A stretch of 44,578 bases of DNA from an uncultured Oscillospiraceae bacterium (GTDB lineage: Bacteria; Bacillota; Clostridia; Oscillospirales; Oscillospiraceae). Location: positions 1 through 44,578 of the forward strand of contig CAKUBI010000016.1 in assembly GCA_934636865.1 (NCBI GenBank), given 5' to 3'. The translations under genes and the position numbers were made by a program. Under the pieces are notes generated by a model that did not search any database, was not told the DNA's origin, and worked only from the letters and a program-made list of their open reading frames with translations. Below are positions 31,197 through 40,311 of the stretch, one piece after another; the first letter of the stretch is position 1; each line of letters starts with the position of its first letter.

Positions 31197-33850
31197 TACT
31201 TCCTGAACTTTTTGATCGTGTCGGCGATGACCGGCTGTCTGAGCAGCAGGCTGACCGCGACATACACCACGCAGCCCACAACGCCCGTGAGGCCGCACTT
31301 GACGACGAGCATCAGCTTGCTGTCGTCCGCCGTGACAAGCAGCGCGTGCCCGCCGCAGAGCACGAGCGACATCGCCGCTGTGGCGGCAAGGCCCTTGATA
31401 AGTGGGACAAGGCGCACGATCTTCGTGCCGTGGAAGAGCTGGACGGTCATCGCGGCCGCGCCGATCGTCAGCGCGATCGACGTTGCCGCGGCAACGCCGG
31501 TGTCGGTGTAGAACACGCGGTTGAGGATCACGTTCAGCACCAGAACGCCCAGATTGATGAGCAGGGGCACGAGCGTCTTTTTCATCGCGTAGTAGGCCTT
31601 ATTGAGAAGGTCGAGCACGGCGAAGGCGCTCATGCCGAGCGCGTAGCGGGCAAAGATGCTGCCCGTCATCTCGGTCGATTCGGCGGTGAAGCTGCCGCTC
31701 TCGAAGATGACGCGGATGATATCCGTGCCGAAGGCGCACATCATCGCGCAGACCGGCAGGATAAAGAGCAGCGTGTTTTCCGTCACGTTCCAGATGTAGC
31801 CGAGGTAGCCCTTCGAATCCTCCTTCGTAAACTCGCGGTTGAAGCGCGGGAACATGACCGCGCTGATGCTGTAGAGCACGCTGGTCGTGAGCGGCGTGAA
31901 GAGCTTGTCGGCATAGTAGAAGGCGCTCACGGCGCTGTCGTTGAGCGCGGTGGCGGTCGCCGTGTCGATAAGGTAGCAGAACAGGAACACGGACGTCGTC
32001 AGGACCGTGACGAGCGCGGTCTTGAAGTAGGTGCCGACATAATCGGCCTTGCGGTCGAGCATCAGGTGGTAGACATAATGTTCCTTTCTCGCATACGGGA
32101 TGCTCATGGCCAGCTGTAAAAGCCATGCGCACGAGCTTGCGATGACCACGCCCCTGATGCCCCACTTCGCGCCGAGCGTCAGCAGGAAGACCGCGAGGAA
32201 GGCGTTGTACGGAATGCTCATGCTGCCCTGAAGCTCATAGTGGTCCGTCGCCTGGAAGATGGCGACGTTCAGGTACGCCGCCGCCACGACCGGCAGCGCG
32301 CAGGCCATGATGCGGATGTAGCCCGCAAGACGGGGCAGCTCGCTTGCTTCCAGATCCCAGATCGCGCCGACGAGCGGTGTGGAGGCAAAGATCTGCCACA
32401 GCACGACCGCGGCAAGCGAACCGAGCAGCGTGACGGTCATGAGGTTGTTGGCCGCCCGCTCGCCGCGTTTGCGGTCGGCGGCGAATTCCTTGGTCAAGAT
32501 CGGCACCGCCGCGATGCACAGCGCGTAGCACATCGTTGTAAAGAGGTAGAGCGTTGAGTTATAGGACGCGGTGTAAAGGTCCGCGTCCACGCCCGTGCCG
32601 AAGATGTTGGCCTGCATCATCTCGCGCACCACGCCAAGCAGCTTTGCAAACAGCGTGAGCAGAAAGACGAGGCTGATCGCGCCCGCCGTGCGGACGCCGG
32701 ACTTTTCCTTTTTGTCGTTGTTCTTCTGAGGGTCTTGCATGCTATGTTTCCTCGATTTCTCCATGATCGCGCAGATCATTTCCTCGTTGGTGTCGAGCTT
32801 TCGCGAAAGCTCCTCCATGTGCGCTTCCACGCACCGGACCTGCTCCTCCCCCTTTTCGAGCACGCGCCTGGCCTCCGGCAGGAAGAGCTCTTCGGTGAAG
32901 CTCTCCTTCGTGCTGAGCTTGTCGAGCCCCACGGAGTTCAAAAACGCCGTGCACTTGGGGTCATACGAGATGCCGATGAGCGGCACGCCCATGATGGCCG
33001 CGTAAATGAGCGAATGCAGGCGCACGCCCACGAGCATATCCATGTTGCCGATGATGGAAAGCATATCCTCGGAGAGGTATTTTTCATTCAGGCACACCGC
33101 CGTGTCGTCGCTCAGCTGGCTCGCGATATGGCGGCAGACCTCGCCGTCCTCCTCATAGTGGAAGGGAATGAGCACGGACTGGGCGTTGTACGCTTCCTTG
33201 AGCGCGCGGATCGAGTGCAGGATCTCCGCGACGAAGCGGCTGTCCTTGTCCTTTTCGCGGATGGCCCAGCCGACCGTCAGCCGGCCGTCCAGCGTCACGC
33301 CCGCCTTATGCAGGATCTCCGCGCCCACGTCGCTGCCCGGCTTTTTCATGCGGATGACGGGGTCGGCCGTGATGGTGACCTTGTCGCGCGCGATGCCGAT
33401 CTCCTCTAAAAGGCGCGCCGAGCGCTCGTCTCGCACGACGATGCCGTCGGCCCGCTTGAGCGCCCTGGCCGCGGCGCGGCGGTTCACAGGCCGGTCGATC
33501 GGCCCGATGCCCTGCGAGTAGATGAACACCTTTTTATGGAAGAATTCCGCGCAGCGGATGATCGAAAGGTAGTAGTGCAGGCTCTTGCTGCTCGTCACGT
33601 CCTGCAAAAGGCTGCCGCCGCCGGAGATGAGCATGTCGCACTGCTTCACCGCGCGCAGGATCGCCATCGGCGACATGCGCTCCACCGCCTCGACGCCGTA
33701 CTTTTCGCGCGTGGAGGCAGGGTTGTGCGAGAGCACCGTAAGCGAGCAGCCGGGGATATGCTCGCGCAGCGAGGAGACGAGCGTGCGCAGGATGGACTCA
33801 TCCCCGATGTTGTCGAAGCCGTAATAGCCCGAGATCAGAATATTATACAT
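31196..33850 (-). CDS. CsaB pyruvyl transferase fused to MurJ flippase
   Basis: This frame of 884 residues joins two families. Residues 1-365 are a CsaB polysaccharide pyruvyl transferase (LISGYYGFDNIGDESIL, ISGGGSLLQDVTS, GVRLHSLIYAAIMGVPLIG), which ketalises pyruvate onto cell-wall polysaccharide for SLH binding. From residue 371 (MQDPQKNN) it is a MurJ-type MOP flippase with about 14 spans (LFAKLLGVVREMMQANIFG), exporting lipid-linked cell-wall precursor. An internal GAGG lies nine bases before the ATG of Met371, so the flippase could also be made separately. Its ATG overlaps the DUF5693 stop by eight bases. The fused frame may be a stop-codon loss between neighbours or a real bifunctional protein. 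Confidence 0.88.
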   Translation of the reverse strand: MYNILISGYYGFDNIGDESILRTLVSSLREHIPGCSLTVLSHNPASTREKYGVEAVERMSPMAILRAVKQCDMLISGGGSLLQDVTSSKSLHYYLSIIRCAEFFHKKVFIYSQGIGPIDRPVNRRAAARALKRADGIVVRDERSARLLEEIGIARDKVTITADPVIRMKKPGSDVGAEILHKAGVTLDGRLTVGWAIREKDKDSRFVAEILHSIRALKEAYNAQSVLIPFHYEEDGEVCRHIASQLSDDTAVCLNEKYLSEDMLSIIGNMDMLVGVRLHSLIYAAIMGVPLIGISYDPKCTAFLNSVGLDKLSTKESFTEELFLPEARRVLEKGEEQVRCVEAHMEELSRKLDTNEEMICAIMEKSRKHSMQDPQKNNDKKEKSGVRTAGAISLVFLLTLFAKLLGVVREMMQANIFGTGVDADLYTASYNSTLYLFTTMCYALCIAAVPILTKEFAADRKRGERAANNLMTVTLLGSLAAVVLWQIFASTPLVGAIWDLEASELPRLAGYIRIMACALPVVAAAYLNVAIFQATDHYELQGSMSIPYNAFLAVFLLTLGAKWGIRGVVIASSCAWLLQLAMSIPYARKEHYVYHLMLDRKADYVGTYFKTALVTVLTTSVFLFCYLIDTATATALNDSAVSAFYYADKLFTPLTTSVLYSISAVMFPRFNREFTKEDSKGYLGYIWNVTENTLLFILPVCAMMCAFGTDIIRVIFESGSFTAESTEMTGSIFARYALGMSAFAVLDLLNKAYYAMKKTLVPLLINLGVLVLNVILNRVFYTDTGVAAATSIALTIGAAAMTVQLFHGTKIVRLVPLIKGLAATAAMSLVLCGGHALLVTADDSKLMLVVKCGLTGVVGCVVYVAVSLLLRQPVIADTIKKFRK

Positions 33851-36026
33851 TCTTCACCCCGCAGAACCTGCGCACAAGACGGTAAATGAGCTCTGCAGCG
33901 ACCACCGCGGCAATGCCGATGAGAAGGCCGAAGAGGATGCCCCAGCCGGTGCGCAGAAGGCTCAGCAGCAGCGGCGTGCGGATGTGCAGGAACGTGTTGA
34001 CCACGCTCACAAGGCCGATGGTCATGCCAAGGCCGAAGGCCATGGGCAAAAAGCGCATCCCGCGGCGCAGCGACCAGGCGAAGAGCATCAGCATCGGCCA
34101 GCCGATGAGCATCTCCTTCGTGCGCGGACGGGCGATGAGCGTGTTTTCAAGGAAGTTGCGGAAGGCAAGCTCGCTTGCCGACGTGGTCGTGGAGTTGCCG
34201 GTGCGGTACATATAGTAAATGAATACCAGCAGCACAAAGACCGCCGCGACCGCGAGCACCACCACGGCGAGGAACCAGCCAAGCTTCATGGGCGTCTGCA
34301 TCAGCCCGGCAAAATAGGCGTTGAAGCGCTTGACGCGGCCCTTTTCGCCGCGCGGCCCCACATGGGCGAGCACCGCCTCGCGCGCGCCGGTCTCCTCATA
34401 GGCGTAGACAAGCAGATAGGCCAGCACGAAAAGGCCGATGGGGATGAGCTGCATGATCTTCACGCCGCGGTAAAGGTCGATCTCGATCATGTAGGAAAGC
34501 TGCGAGAGCGCGGAGGTCGCGAGCAGCGACCCGCAGAACGCCGTCAGGATCGTCAGGGCAGAAACGCCCAGCGTATAGCCGAGGACTTTGCCGAACTTCG
34601 TCTGCGGCTCCGCGCGGCGCTTTTCGAGCAGCACGCGGCAAAGGCCCACCGCCGCCAGCGACGGCATCACGATGCCGCCGGACATCGAAAGGATCAGGCG
34701 GTAGAGCGAAGGTCTCAGCACCGCAAGCCCCGCAAAGCCCAGCGCGCCGAGCACGAGCAGGAGCATGCGCCAGCGATTGCCGATGCGGAAGAACAGGTCG
34801 AACAGCAGCACCAGCGCCGCCGCCGTGCCGATGCCCTGCACGATCTTGAGCACGGCAGGAGATGATTTGAGCGCCATCGCCGGCACGGTACCGCGCGTAT
34901 AGCCGAGCGGCGCAAGGCGCGCGTCAAGGTCATTGAGCATCTTTTCATAGTCGGCGGGGTCGGTGATATAGACCCACTCGCGCTCGTCGGCGTCCCAGCT
35001 CACGTCGCAGTCCGGGTCGAGGATCATCTTGAGGAAGATGACCTTGCAGTTGCGCTCGGCGATGGCACGGAAGAAGGTGTTGGTGATCTCCTCGGGGCCT
35101 TCGTAGCCGCAGTAGGCATAGCGGTTCTGGATATAGGCCCACTCGTTGAACACGCGGATGCCGCGATAGCCCGTGTTGTCGAGCAGCTCCTCGATGCCGG
35201 GCCAGGTAAGGTTCTGGCTCTGGTCGTTCTGCTCCATCATGGCGATGCTCGCGCCGCTTCCGTTGAGGTAGTCGGTGAGCAGCTGCTTGCCCTCGTCGCT
35301 CTCATAGCCGACGAGCTCCTCGCCGTTGTTCATGAAGTACGGCGCGTTGTAATGCTCGAGGACCTTGATGTATTCCTCGGCAAAGCGGGTGCCGTTCATA
35401 TCCTCCACGGTCACGGTGCGCGGGATGATCTGATAGCCGTGGCGCTCGAGCAGCGCCGCCGTCTCCGGCCAGATACCCAAGCGCAGGTCGAGCAGCTTCT
35501 CGCCCTTCATGCCGTTTTTCTGCTGCTGGATGAGGATGAAGCCGTGTTCGCCCTCGAGATAGGTCTTGGCCTCAAAGTCCTCAAAGCGGGTCTCAAAGGC
35601 ATTGAGCATCCACTCGTAGCCCGCGGCGGTGTCGGTCCAGATGATCGCGTCGCTCACGTCGGTGCTCTCGCGCAGCCACTGCGCGACCACGGTGGGATAG
35701 CGCTCCTCCCAGCCGTAGCTCTCCGCCGCCTTCTTCACGGTCATCGCATGCACGGGAATGGCCGCGTTGTCGTGCAGGTTGAGGGCGCTGGCCTCGCTGA
35801 GCGCGGCCTTGTCCACGCCGAGCGAGCGGAACAGGTCGAGCCATTCGTCCTCGGTCTGCGCGGACTGGCGCGCCATGGAGCGCACGCTCGAATAGTCGAG
35901 GACATAGTCGTAGTACTTGTTGCTCTCCTCCGTCTGCACGCGGTTAAAAAGCGGCACGAGCGAGGCGAGCAGCCCGATCAGGGCGAGGATCACGAGGATC
36001 CTGTCGTTTTTCAGGAAGCTTTTCAT
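33843..36026 (-). CDS. DUF5693 family membrane protein
   Basis: This is a 727-residue protein. An N-terminal anchor (about residues 10-28) is followed by an extracytoplasmic domain of about 370 residues and then by eight or nine membrane spans. The outer domain contains NLHDNAAIPVHAMTV and EWAYIQNRYAYCGYEG. I recognise it as DUF5693, a family found next to csaB in Firmicutes, of unknown function. AAGGAG precedes ATG 36026. Its stop overlaps the csaB-murJ start, so the products are made together. A role in making or moving the pyruvylated wall polysaccharide is likely (inference). Confidence 0.85.
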   Translation of the reverse strand: MKSFLKNDRILVILALIGLLASLVPLFNRVQTEESNKYYDYVLDYSSVRSMARQSAQTEDEWLDLFRSLGVDKAALSEASALNLHDNAAIPVHAMTVKKAAESYGWEERYPTVVAQWLRESTDVSDAIIWTDTAAGYEWMLNAFETRFEDFEAKTYLEGEHGFILIQQQKNGMKGEKLLDLRLGIWPETAALLERHGYQIIPRTVTVEDMNGTRFAEEYIKVLEHYNAPYFMNNGEELVGYESDEGKQLLTDYLNGSGASIAMMEQNDQSQNLTWPGIEELLDNTGYRGIRVFNEWAYIQNRYAYCGYEGPEEITNTFFRAIAERNCKVIFLKMILDPDCDVSWDADEREWVYITDPADYEKMLNDLDARLAPLGYTRGTVPAMALKSSPAVLKIVQGIGTAAALVLLFDLFFRIGNRWRMLLLVLGALGFAGLAVLRPSLYRLILSMSGGIVMPSLAAVGLCRVLLEKRRAEPQTKFGKVLGYTLGVSALTILTAFCGSLLATSALSQLSYMIEIDLYRGVKIMQLIPIGLFVLAYLLVYAYEETGAREAVLAHVGPRGEKGRVKRFNAYFAGLMQTPMKLGWFLAVVVLAVAAVFVLLVFIYYMYRTGNSTTTSASELAFRNFLENTLIARPRTKEMLIGWPMLMLFAWSLRRGMRFLPMAFGLGMTIGLVSVVNTFLHIRTPLLLSLLRTGWGILFGLLIGIAAVVAAELIYRLVRRFCGVKNV

Positions 36027-36062
36027 TGGCAGTTCTCCTTCTGCGCCCACGCGCAGGGTATT

Positions 36063-36665
36063 TTAGAGTGTATCAAGCGCCACCGGCATGCCGATGGCTT
36101 TGGAATACGTGTAGATCTTGGCGACGTCCTCGATATATTCCGCGCGGAGATACGCCTGGGCAAGGTCCTTACCCACGGCGAGCACGCCGTGGTTGGCAAG
36201 CGTGCAGCCGCCGCGGTCCTTCAGCGCGGGAACGGCGTTCAGCCCGACCGCCTTCGTGCCGGGCGCGGCATAATCCGCGCAGCGCACGTCGCCGCCGAGA
36301 AAGATACGCGACTCGATCAGCACCGCGGGGATGCTCCTGCGCACGACGGCGAAGGCCGTCGCATAGGGCGAGTGCGTGTGGAACACGGCGTTCACTTCGC
36401 CGTAGGCTTCGTACACCGCCGCGTGCATGCGCCACTCGCTCGAGGGCTGCAATTTCCCTTCAAGCACCGTACCGTCAAGCTTCATGCGCACGATGTCCCG
36501 CGCGCGCAGCACGTCGTAGCGCACGCTGGTCGGCGTGATGAGCATCTCGTCCGGCGCGACGCGGCAGCTCATGTTGCCGCTGGTGCCGGAAAAAAGCCCC
36601 TCGCGGAAGGCCTCAAGCGACTTGTCCACGATCTCCTGACGAAGAAAGTCCAGATTTTGTTCCAT
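36063..36665 (-). CDS. class II aldolase
   Basis: This 200-residue protein is of the fuculose-phosphate aldolase/adducin family. Visible are the phosphate-binding SGTSGNMS (26-33) and TPTS, the catalytic Glu77 in PSSEWRMH, the zinc histidines 96 and 98 in FHTHSPYAT and the third His159 in LANHGVL. It would split a 1-phosphorylated ketose into dihydroxyacetone phosphate and an aldehyde. The one-base gap to the MtnA-like gene and the deaminase upstream suggest that the substrate is 5-deoxyribulose-1-phosphate or 5-methylthioribulose-1-phosphate, as in the described DHAP shunt. Fuculose phosphate is less likely here. Confidence 0.88.
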   Translation of the reverse strand: MEQNLDFLRQEIVDKSLEAFREGLFSGTSGNMSCRVAPDEMLITPTSVRYDVLRARDIVRMKLDGTVLEGKLQPSSEWRMHAAVYEAYGEVNAVFHTHSPYATAFAVVRRSIPAVLIESRIFLGGDVRCADYAAPGTKAVGLNAVPALKDRGGCTLANHGVLAVGKDLAQAYLRAEYIEDVAKIYTYSKAIGMPVALDTL

Positions 36666-36666
36666 C

Positions 36667-37731
36667 TTAAATCACCAGGTTGTCCTTGCCGATGCTGCCG
36701 TCGGTAAAATAGCGGTGCAGATCGTAAGGAGAATAAATGCCAAGGTCCGTCACAACGCCGGAGACGAGGTGCGGCGGCGTAATGTCGAAGGCGGGGTAAT
36801 AACCCTTCACACCCTCCATCGCCGTGCGCACGCCCATGGCCTGTAAGGTAAAGTTCGGATCGCGCATCTCGATGTGGACGCTCTCCACCGTCTCGTGCCC
36901 CTGATCGGGCGCGCCGGTGACAAAGTACGGGATGCCCATATACTTCGCGACGATGGCATTCTGGAAGGTGCCGACCTTGTTGACCACATGCCCGTCGCAG
37001 CAGATGGCGTCCGCCGCCGTGGTGAACACGTCCACCTTTTCGTTCTGCATAACAAAGGCGGGCATATTGTCGGAGATGACCGTCACGTCAAAGCCCATGT
37101 CGTGACAGACCGACGCCGTCAGCCGCGCGCCCTGAAAATACGGACGCGTCTCCGGGCAGAACAGGCGGATTTCCTTGCCGCGATTCCGGCACTCGCGCAG
37201 CATCGTGCCGACGATGGTCTCGGCAAAGCAGTGCGTCATCACCGTGCCGCGGTCGGGGAACATATCGACAAGATACGAGCCGATCTTCGCCATCCGGTCA
37301 TAGCGCACGTTGTTGAGTTCGACGGTCTTATTTTTGATGGCCTCGGCCACGTTTTCGCCCGCGGCCAGCGCGCGTTCGGCTTCCTCTAAGCAGATATCGC
37401 ATAAAAGGCCCATGCGCTTTTGCGTCGTGGGGCGCGCGTGGGAGATGGTGTACGCCGCTTTTTTGAGGTATTCCATCTGCTCCGCCGCCGTTTTGCCGCG
37501 GCATTCCCATGCCGCAAGCGCCATGCCCATCGGCACGGCGGTGTAGGGTCCGGCGCTCTGCGTCACCATGTCGGTGATGGCCTGCGCGACCTCCTGATGG
37601 GTGCGGCAGGTGACGAATTCGACCTCCGCCGGGTACACGCGCCGGTCCAGTATTCTGACCTCGCCGCCATCGAACCACGCGACGTTTTCGTAGCGCAGCA
37701 GGAAAGCGAGATCCTTATCCGCTCTCTCCAT
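36667..37731 (-). CDS. MtnA-like ribose-1-phosphate isomerase, atypical active site
   Basis: This is a 354-residue member of the MtnA/eIF2B isomerase family. PETRPYFQGARLTA and NKVGTFQNAIVAKYMGIPY are conserved. The catalytic Cys (168 in THCFAET) and Asp (241 in AADAICCDG) are kept. However, the usual THCN(T/A)G reads THCFAE, and GADRI reads AADAI. The enzyme normally isomerises 5-methylthioribose-1-phosphate to the ribulose form. The altered loops may reflect another substrate, such as 5-deoxyribose-1-phosphate (inference). It follows the deaminase by nine bases and precedes the aldolase by one. Confidence 0.85.
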   Translation of the reverse strand: MERADKDLAFLLRYENVAWFDGGEVRILDRRVYPAEVEFVTCRTHQEVAQAITDMVTQSAGPYTAVPMGMALAAWECRGKTAAEQMEYLKKAAYTISHARPTTQKRMGLLCDICLEEAERALAAGENVAEAIKNKTVELNNVRYDRMAKIGSYLVDMFPDRGTVMTHCFAETIVGTMLRECRNRGKEIRLFCPETRPYFQGARLTASVCHDMGFDVTVISDNMPAFVMQNEKVDVFTTAADAICCDGHVVNKVGTFQNAIVAKYMGIPYFVTGAPDQGHETVESVHIEMRDPNFTLQAMGVRTAMEGVKGYYPAFDITPPHLVSGVVTDLGIYSPYDLHRYFTDGSIGKDNLVI

Positions 37732-37740
37732 TATTCTCTC

Positions 37741-39042
37741 TCACTTTCTGTAAAGGCGCCCGACGGCGCGCTTCATATCCGCGCGCACCTTTTCCTCGTC
37801 CAGCGTCCTGAATTCGCCGTTTTCATATAAAATTCTGCCGTCTACCATCGTCATGCAAACGTCGCCCGCCTGCGCCGAGCACGTGAGCAGCGCCGGCGTG
37901 TCGAAATTGGGGTAAAGGTGGGGCTTTGTCATGTCGATGGCGATGATATCGGCCTTTTTGCCGGCCGCCAGCACGCCTGTGTCATCGCGGCCCTGTAATT
38001 TTGCGCCGTTGACGCTTGCCATGTCGAGCACCTCCTGCGTGGAGATGAGCGTGGGGTCGTTGTGGTAGCCGTCGTGCATGATCTCGGCAAGGTGCATCTC
38101 CTCAAACATGTTGAGGTTATTGTTGCTGGCCGTGCCGTCGGTGCCGAGCGCCACGTTGATGCCCTTATCGAGCATCGCGCGGATGGGCGCAAAACCGCTG
38201 CCGAGCTTTAAGTTCGACGTGGGGTTGTGGACGACGCTGACGCCGCGGGCCTTCAAAATGTCCATGTCGTGCTCCGTCACGGCGACGCAGTGCGCCGCCG
38301 CCGTGGGCGAATCGAACGTGCCGAGGGACTCAAACCACTCCGTCGGCGTTTTGCCGTAGCGCTCGATGCACTCGCGCTGCTCACGCGCGGTCTCGGCAAG
38401 GTGGATGTGCATGCGCCCGCCCTTTTCGCGGCAGAGTTCGCTGTAGGCCCTGACGATATGGCTCTTGCAGGTATACTCCGCGTGGATGGAAAAGTCAATG
38501 CGGATGCGTCCGTCCGCCGCGCCGTGGTATTTTTCAAAAAGCGCAAGCGATTCGGGGATCTGCGTGTTCTGCTCCACGGTCTGATTTTCGTCGAAGCACT
38601 GCACGCAGCGGTTGAGGTTCGCCTTGATGCCCGCCTCCTCGACGGCCCGGACGGTCTCCTCCGGGAAAAAGTACATGTCGGAAAAGCTCGTGGTGCCGCC
38701 CGCGATCATCTCAAGCAGGGCAAAGCGGCTCGCCGCCGCGATATCCTCGCGCACGAGCCTGTCCTCGATGGGAAAGATGGCTTTGAAGAGCCAGTCCTGC
38801 AGGGGAAGCCCGCTGCCGATGCCGCGCATGAGCGTCATGGCGATGTGGCTGTGGCAGTTGATAAGTCCCGGCATCAGGAGTCTTCCGGTCATGTCCTTTT
38901 CCGTGTCGTATGCCGTCTGCGGCCGCTCTGGGCCGATGTAGTCGATCGCAGTTCCGTTGACGCCGAGGTAAGCGCCGCGCAGCGTTTCATAGCCGTCCGC
39001 CCCGCGCAGCAGGATATCCGCGCCCTTCAGCAGAGTTTTCAT
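37741..39042 (-). CDS. mtaD: MTA/SAH deaminase-like amidohydrolase
   Basis: This is a 433-residue amidohydrolase. Metal ligands His64 and His66 lie in INCHSHIAMTL, later motifs are MHIHLAETARE and AAHCVAV, and the final Asp is in LGTDGTASNNN. It matches MtaD/DadD enzymes that deaminate 5'-methylthioadenosine, S-adenosylhomocysteine or 5'-deoxyadenosine. The neighbouring isomerase and aldolase favour salvage of the first or third of these. AGGAGG precedes ATG 39042. No nucleoside phosphorylase is in the window, so the step that forms the sugar-1-phosphate must be encoded elsewhere. Confidence 0.88.
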   Translation of the reverse strand: MKTLLKGADILLRGADGYETLRGAYLGVNGTAIDYIGPERPQTAYDTEKDMTGRLLMPGLINCHSHIAMTLMRGIGSGLPLQDWLFKAIFPIEDRLVREDIAAASRFALLEMIAGGTTSFSDMYFFPEETVRAVEEAGIKANLNRCVQCFDENQTVEQNTQIPESLALFEKYHGAADGRIRIDFSIHAEYTCKSHIVRAYSELCREKGGRMHIHLAETAREQRECIERYGKTPTEWFESLGTFDSPTAAAHCVAVTEHDMDILKARGVSVVHNPTSNLKLGSGFAPIRAMLDKGINVALGTDGTASNNNLNMFEEMHLAEIMHDGYHNDPTLISTQEVLDMASVNGAKLQGRDDTGVLAAGKKADIIAIDMTKPHLYPNFDTPALLTCSAQAGDVCMTMVDGRILYENGEFRTLDEEKVRADMKRAVGRLYRK

Positions 39043-39078
39043 GAAAGGGCCTCCTATCTCCATTTTATCTCATTATGC

Positions 39079-39107
39079 AGTCTATCACGCATGCTTTCAG
39101 AATGCAA
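39079..39107 (-). promoter_or_regulatory. promoter of the salvage operon
   Basis: TTGCAT (39102-39107), a 17-base spacer and TAGACT (39079-39084) on the minus strand, about 37 bases before the mtaD ATG. Confidence 0.55.
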
Positions 39108-39196
39108 CGGGCAAAAGAATTAAGTTTCTTCTGCATTGCTGTTTGTGTCACCAAAATTTTTCCATTTTGCAAGCCGAATTCCTTCAAAATTCACTA

Positions 39197-39225
39197 TTGT
39201 AAATTCTAATACGCATATTTATAAT
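39197..39225 (+). promoter_or_regulatory. asnA promoter
   Basis: TTGTAA (39197-39202), a 17-base spacer and perfect TATAAT (39220-39225) stand before asnA. The short leader leaves no room for a T-box. Confidence 0.7.
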
Positions 39226-39258
39226 AAGTGCATATTTTTCAACAAGGAGTGAGACCCG

Positions 39259-40266
39259 ATGAGTAAATCCTACATCCCTCAGAACTACCACACCCCGCTG
39301 TCTGTATATGAAATGCAGCGCGCCATTGAATTCATCAAGAGTAATTTCCAGGTGAATCTGAGCAATGCGCTCAATCTTCGTCGCGTGTCCGCTCCGCTGT
39401 TCGTGGATGAAAATTCCGGTCTGAACGATAACTTAAACGGCGTGGAGCGTCCCGTGTCCTTCGATATCCCCGATGTCGGCACGAACGCGCAGGTCGTGCA
39501 GTCGCTGGCCAAGTGGAAGCGTCTGGCACTCAAGCGCTACGAGTTCAACGTCGGCAAGGGCCTGTTCACCGATATGAACGCCATCCGGCGCGACGAGGAG
39601 GTCGATAACCTCCACTCCGTCTACGTGGACCAGTGGGACTGGGAAAAGGTCATCTCCGCGGACGACCGCAACGTTGAGTATCTCAAGCGCACCGTGCGCG
39701 ATATCGTCAGCGCCATCAGCGAGACGAGCGACGCGCTGAACATTGCCTTCCCCTCCCTGCGCACCAAGCTGAGCCGCGACGTGTTTTTCATCACCACGCA
39801 GGAGCTCGAGGACCTGTATCCCGACTTCACGCCCAAGCAGCGTGAGGACGCCATCTGCAAGGAAAAGGGCGTTGTATTCGTTATGCAGATAGGCAAGGTC
39901 TTAAAGTCCGGCATCAAGCATGACGGCCGCGCGCCTGACTATGACGACTGGGATCTCAACGGCGATATCCTCTACTGGAACGAGGTCCTCGGCCATGCGT
40001 TCGAGGTGTCCTCCATGGGCATCCGCGTCGATCCCCAGTCTCTTGACGCGCAGCTGACCATCGCCGGCTGCGACGACCGCCGCGCGCTCCCCTTCCACAA
40101 GATGCTGCTTGCCGGCGAGCTGCCCCTGACGATGGGCGGCGGCATCGGCCAGAGCCGTCTCTGCATGCTGCTGATCGGCACGGCGCACATCGGCGAGGTC
40201 CAGGCCTCCCTGTGGGACGCCGAGACGCGCAAGCTGTGCGAGGATGCGGGCGTGCTGCTTCTTTAA
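39259..40266 (+). CDS. asnA: aspartate-ammonia ligase
   Basis: This 335-residue enzyme makes asparagine from aspartate, ammonia and ATP. It has the class II synthetase-like fold. Conserved phrases are LNLRRVSAPLFVDENSGLND, GVERPVSFDIP, VDQWDWEK and the C-terminal MGGGIGQSRLCMLLIG. AAGGAG stands before the ATG, and a perfect -10 element lies 34 bases upstream. It is monocistronic, ended by a 19-base-pair terminator. Base use is slightly less GC-rich at the 5' end, as in many well-expressed genes. Confidence 0.96.
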   Translation: MSKSYIPQNYHTPLSVYEMQRAIEFIKSNFQVNLSNALNLRRVSAPLFVDENSGLNDNLNGVERPVSFDIPDVGTNAQVVQSLAKWKRLALKRYEFNVGKGLFTDMNAIRRDEEVDNLHSVYVDQWDWEKVISADDRNVEYLKRTVRDIVSAISETSDALNIAFPSLRTKLSRDVFFITTQELEDLYPDFTPKQREDAICKEKGVVFVMQIGKVLKSGIKHDGRAPDYDDWDLNGDILYWNEVLGHAFEVSSMGIRVDPQSLDAQLTIAGCDDRRALPFHKMLLAGELPLTMGGGIGQSRLCMLLIGTAHIGEVQASLWDAETRKLCEDAGVLLL

Positions 40267-40270
40267 GTTC

Positions 40271-40311
40271 AAAAATAAAGCGCTCTTCCAACGGAAGAGC
40301 GCTTTATTTTT
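40271..40311. terminator. bidirectional terminator between asnA and the GNAT gene
   Basis: A perfect 19-base-pair stem (40271-40289 with 40293-40311) has an AAC loop and A5/T5 ends. It overlaps the stop codon of the GNAT gene. Confidence 0.93.

Noticed and set aside
36063..39042. Complete methionine salvage pathway
   Set aside because: No MtnK, phosphorylase, dehydratase, enolase or dioxygenase genes are present; only the deaminase-isomerase-aldolase steps are seen.
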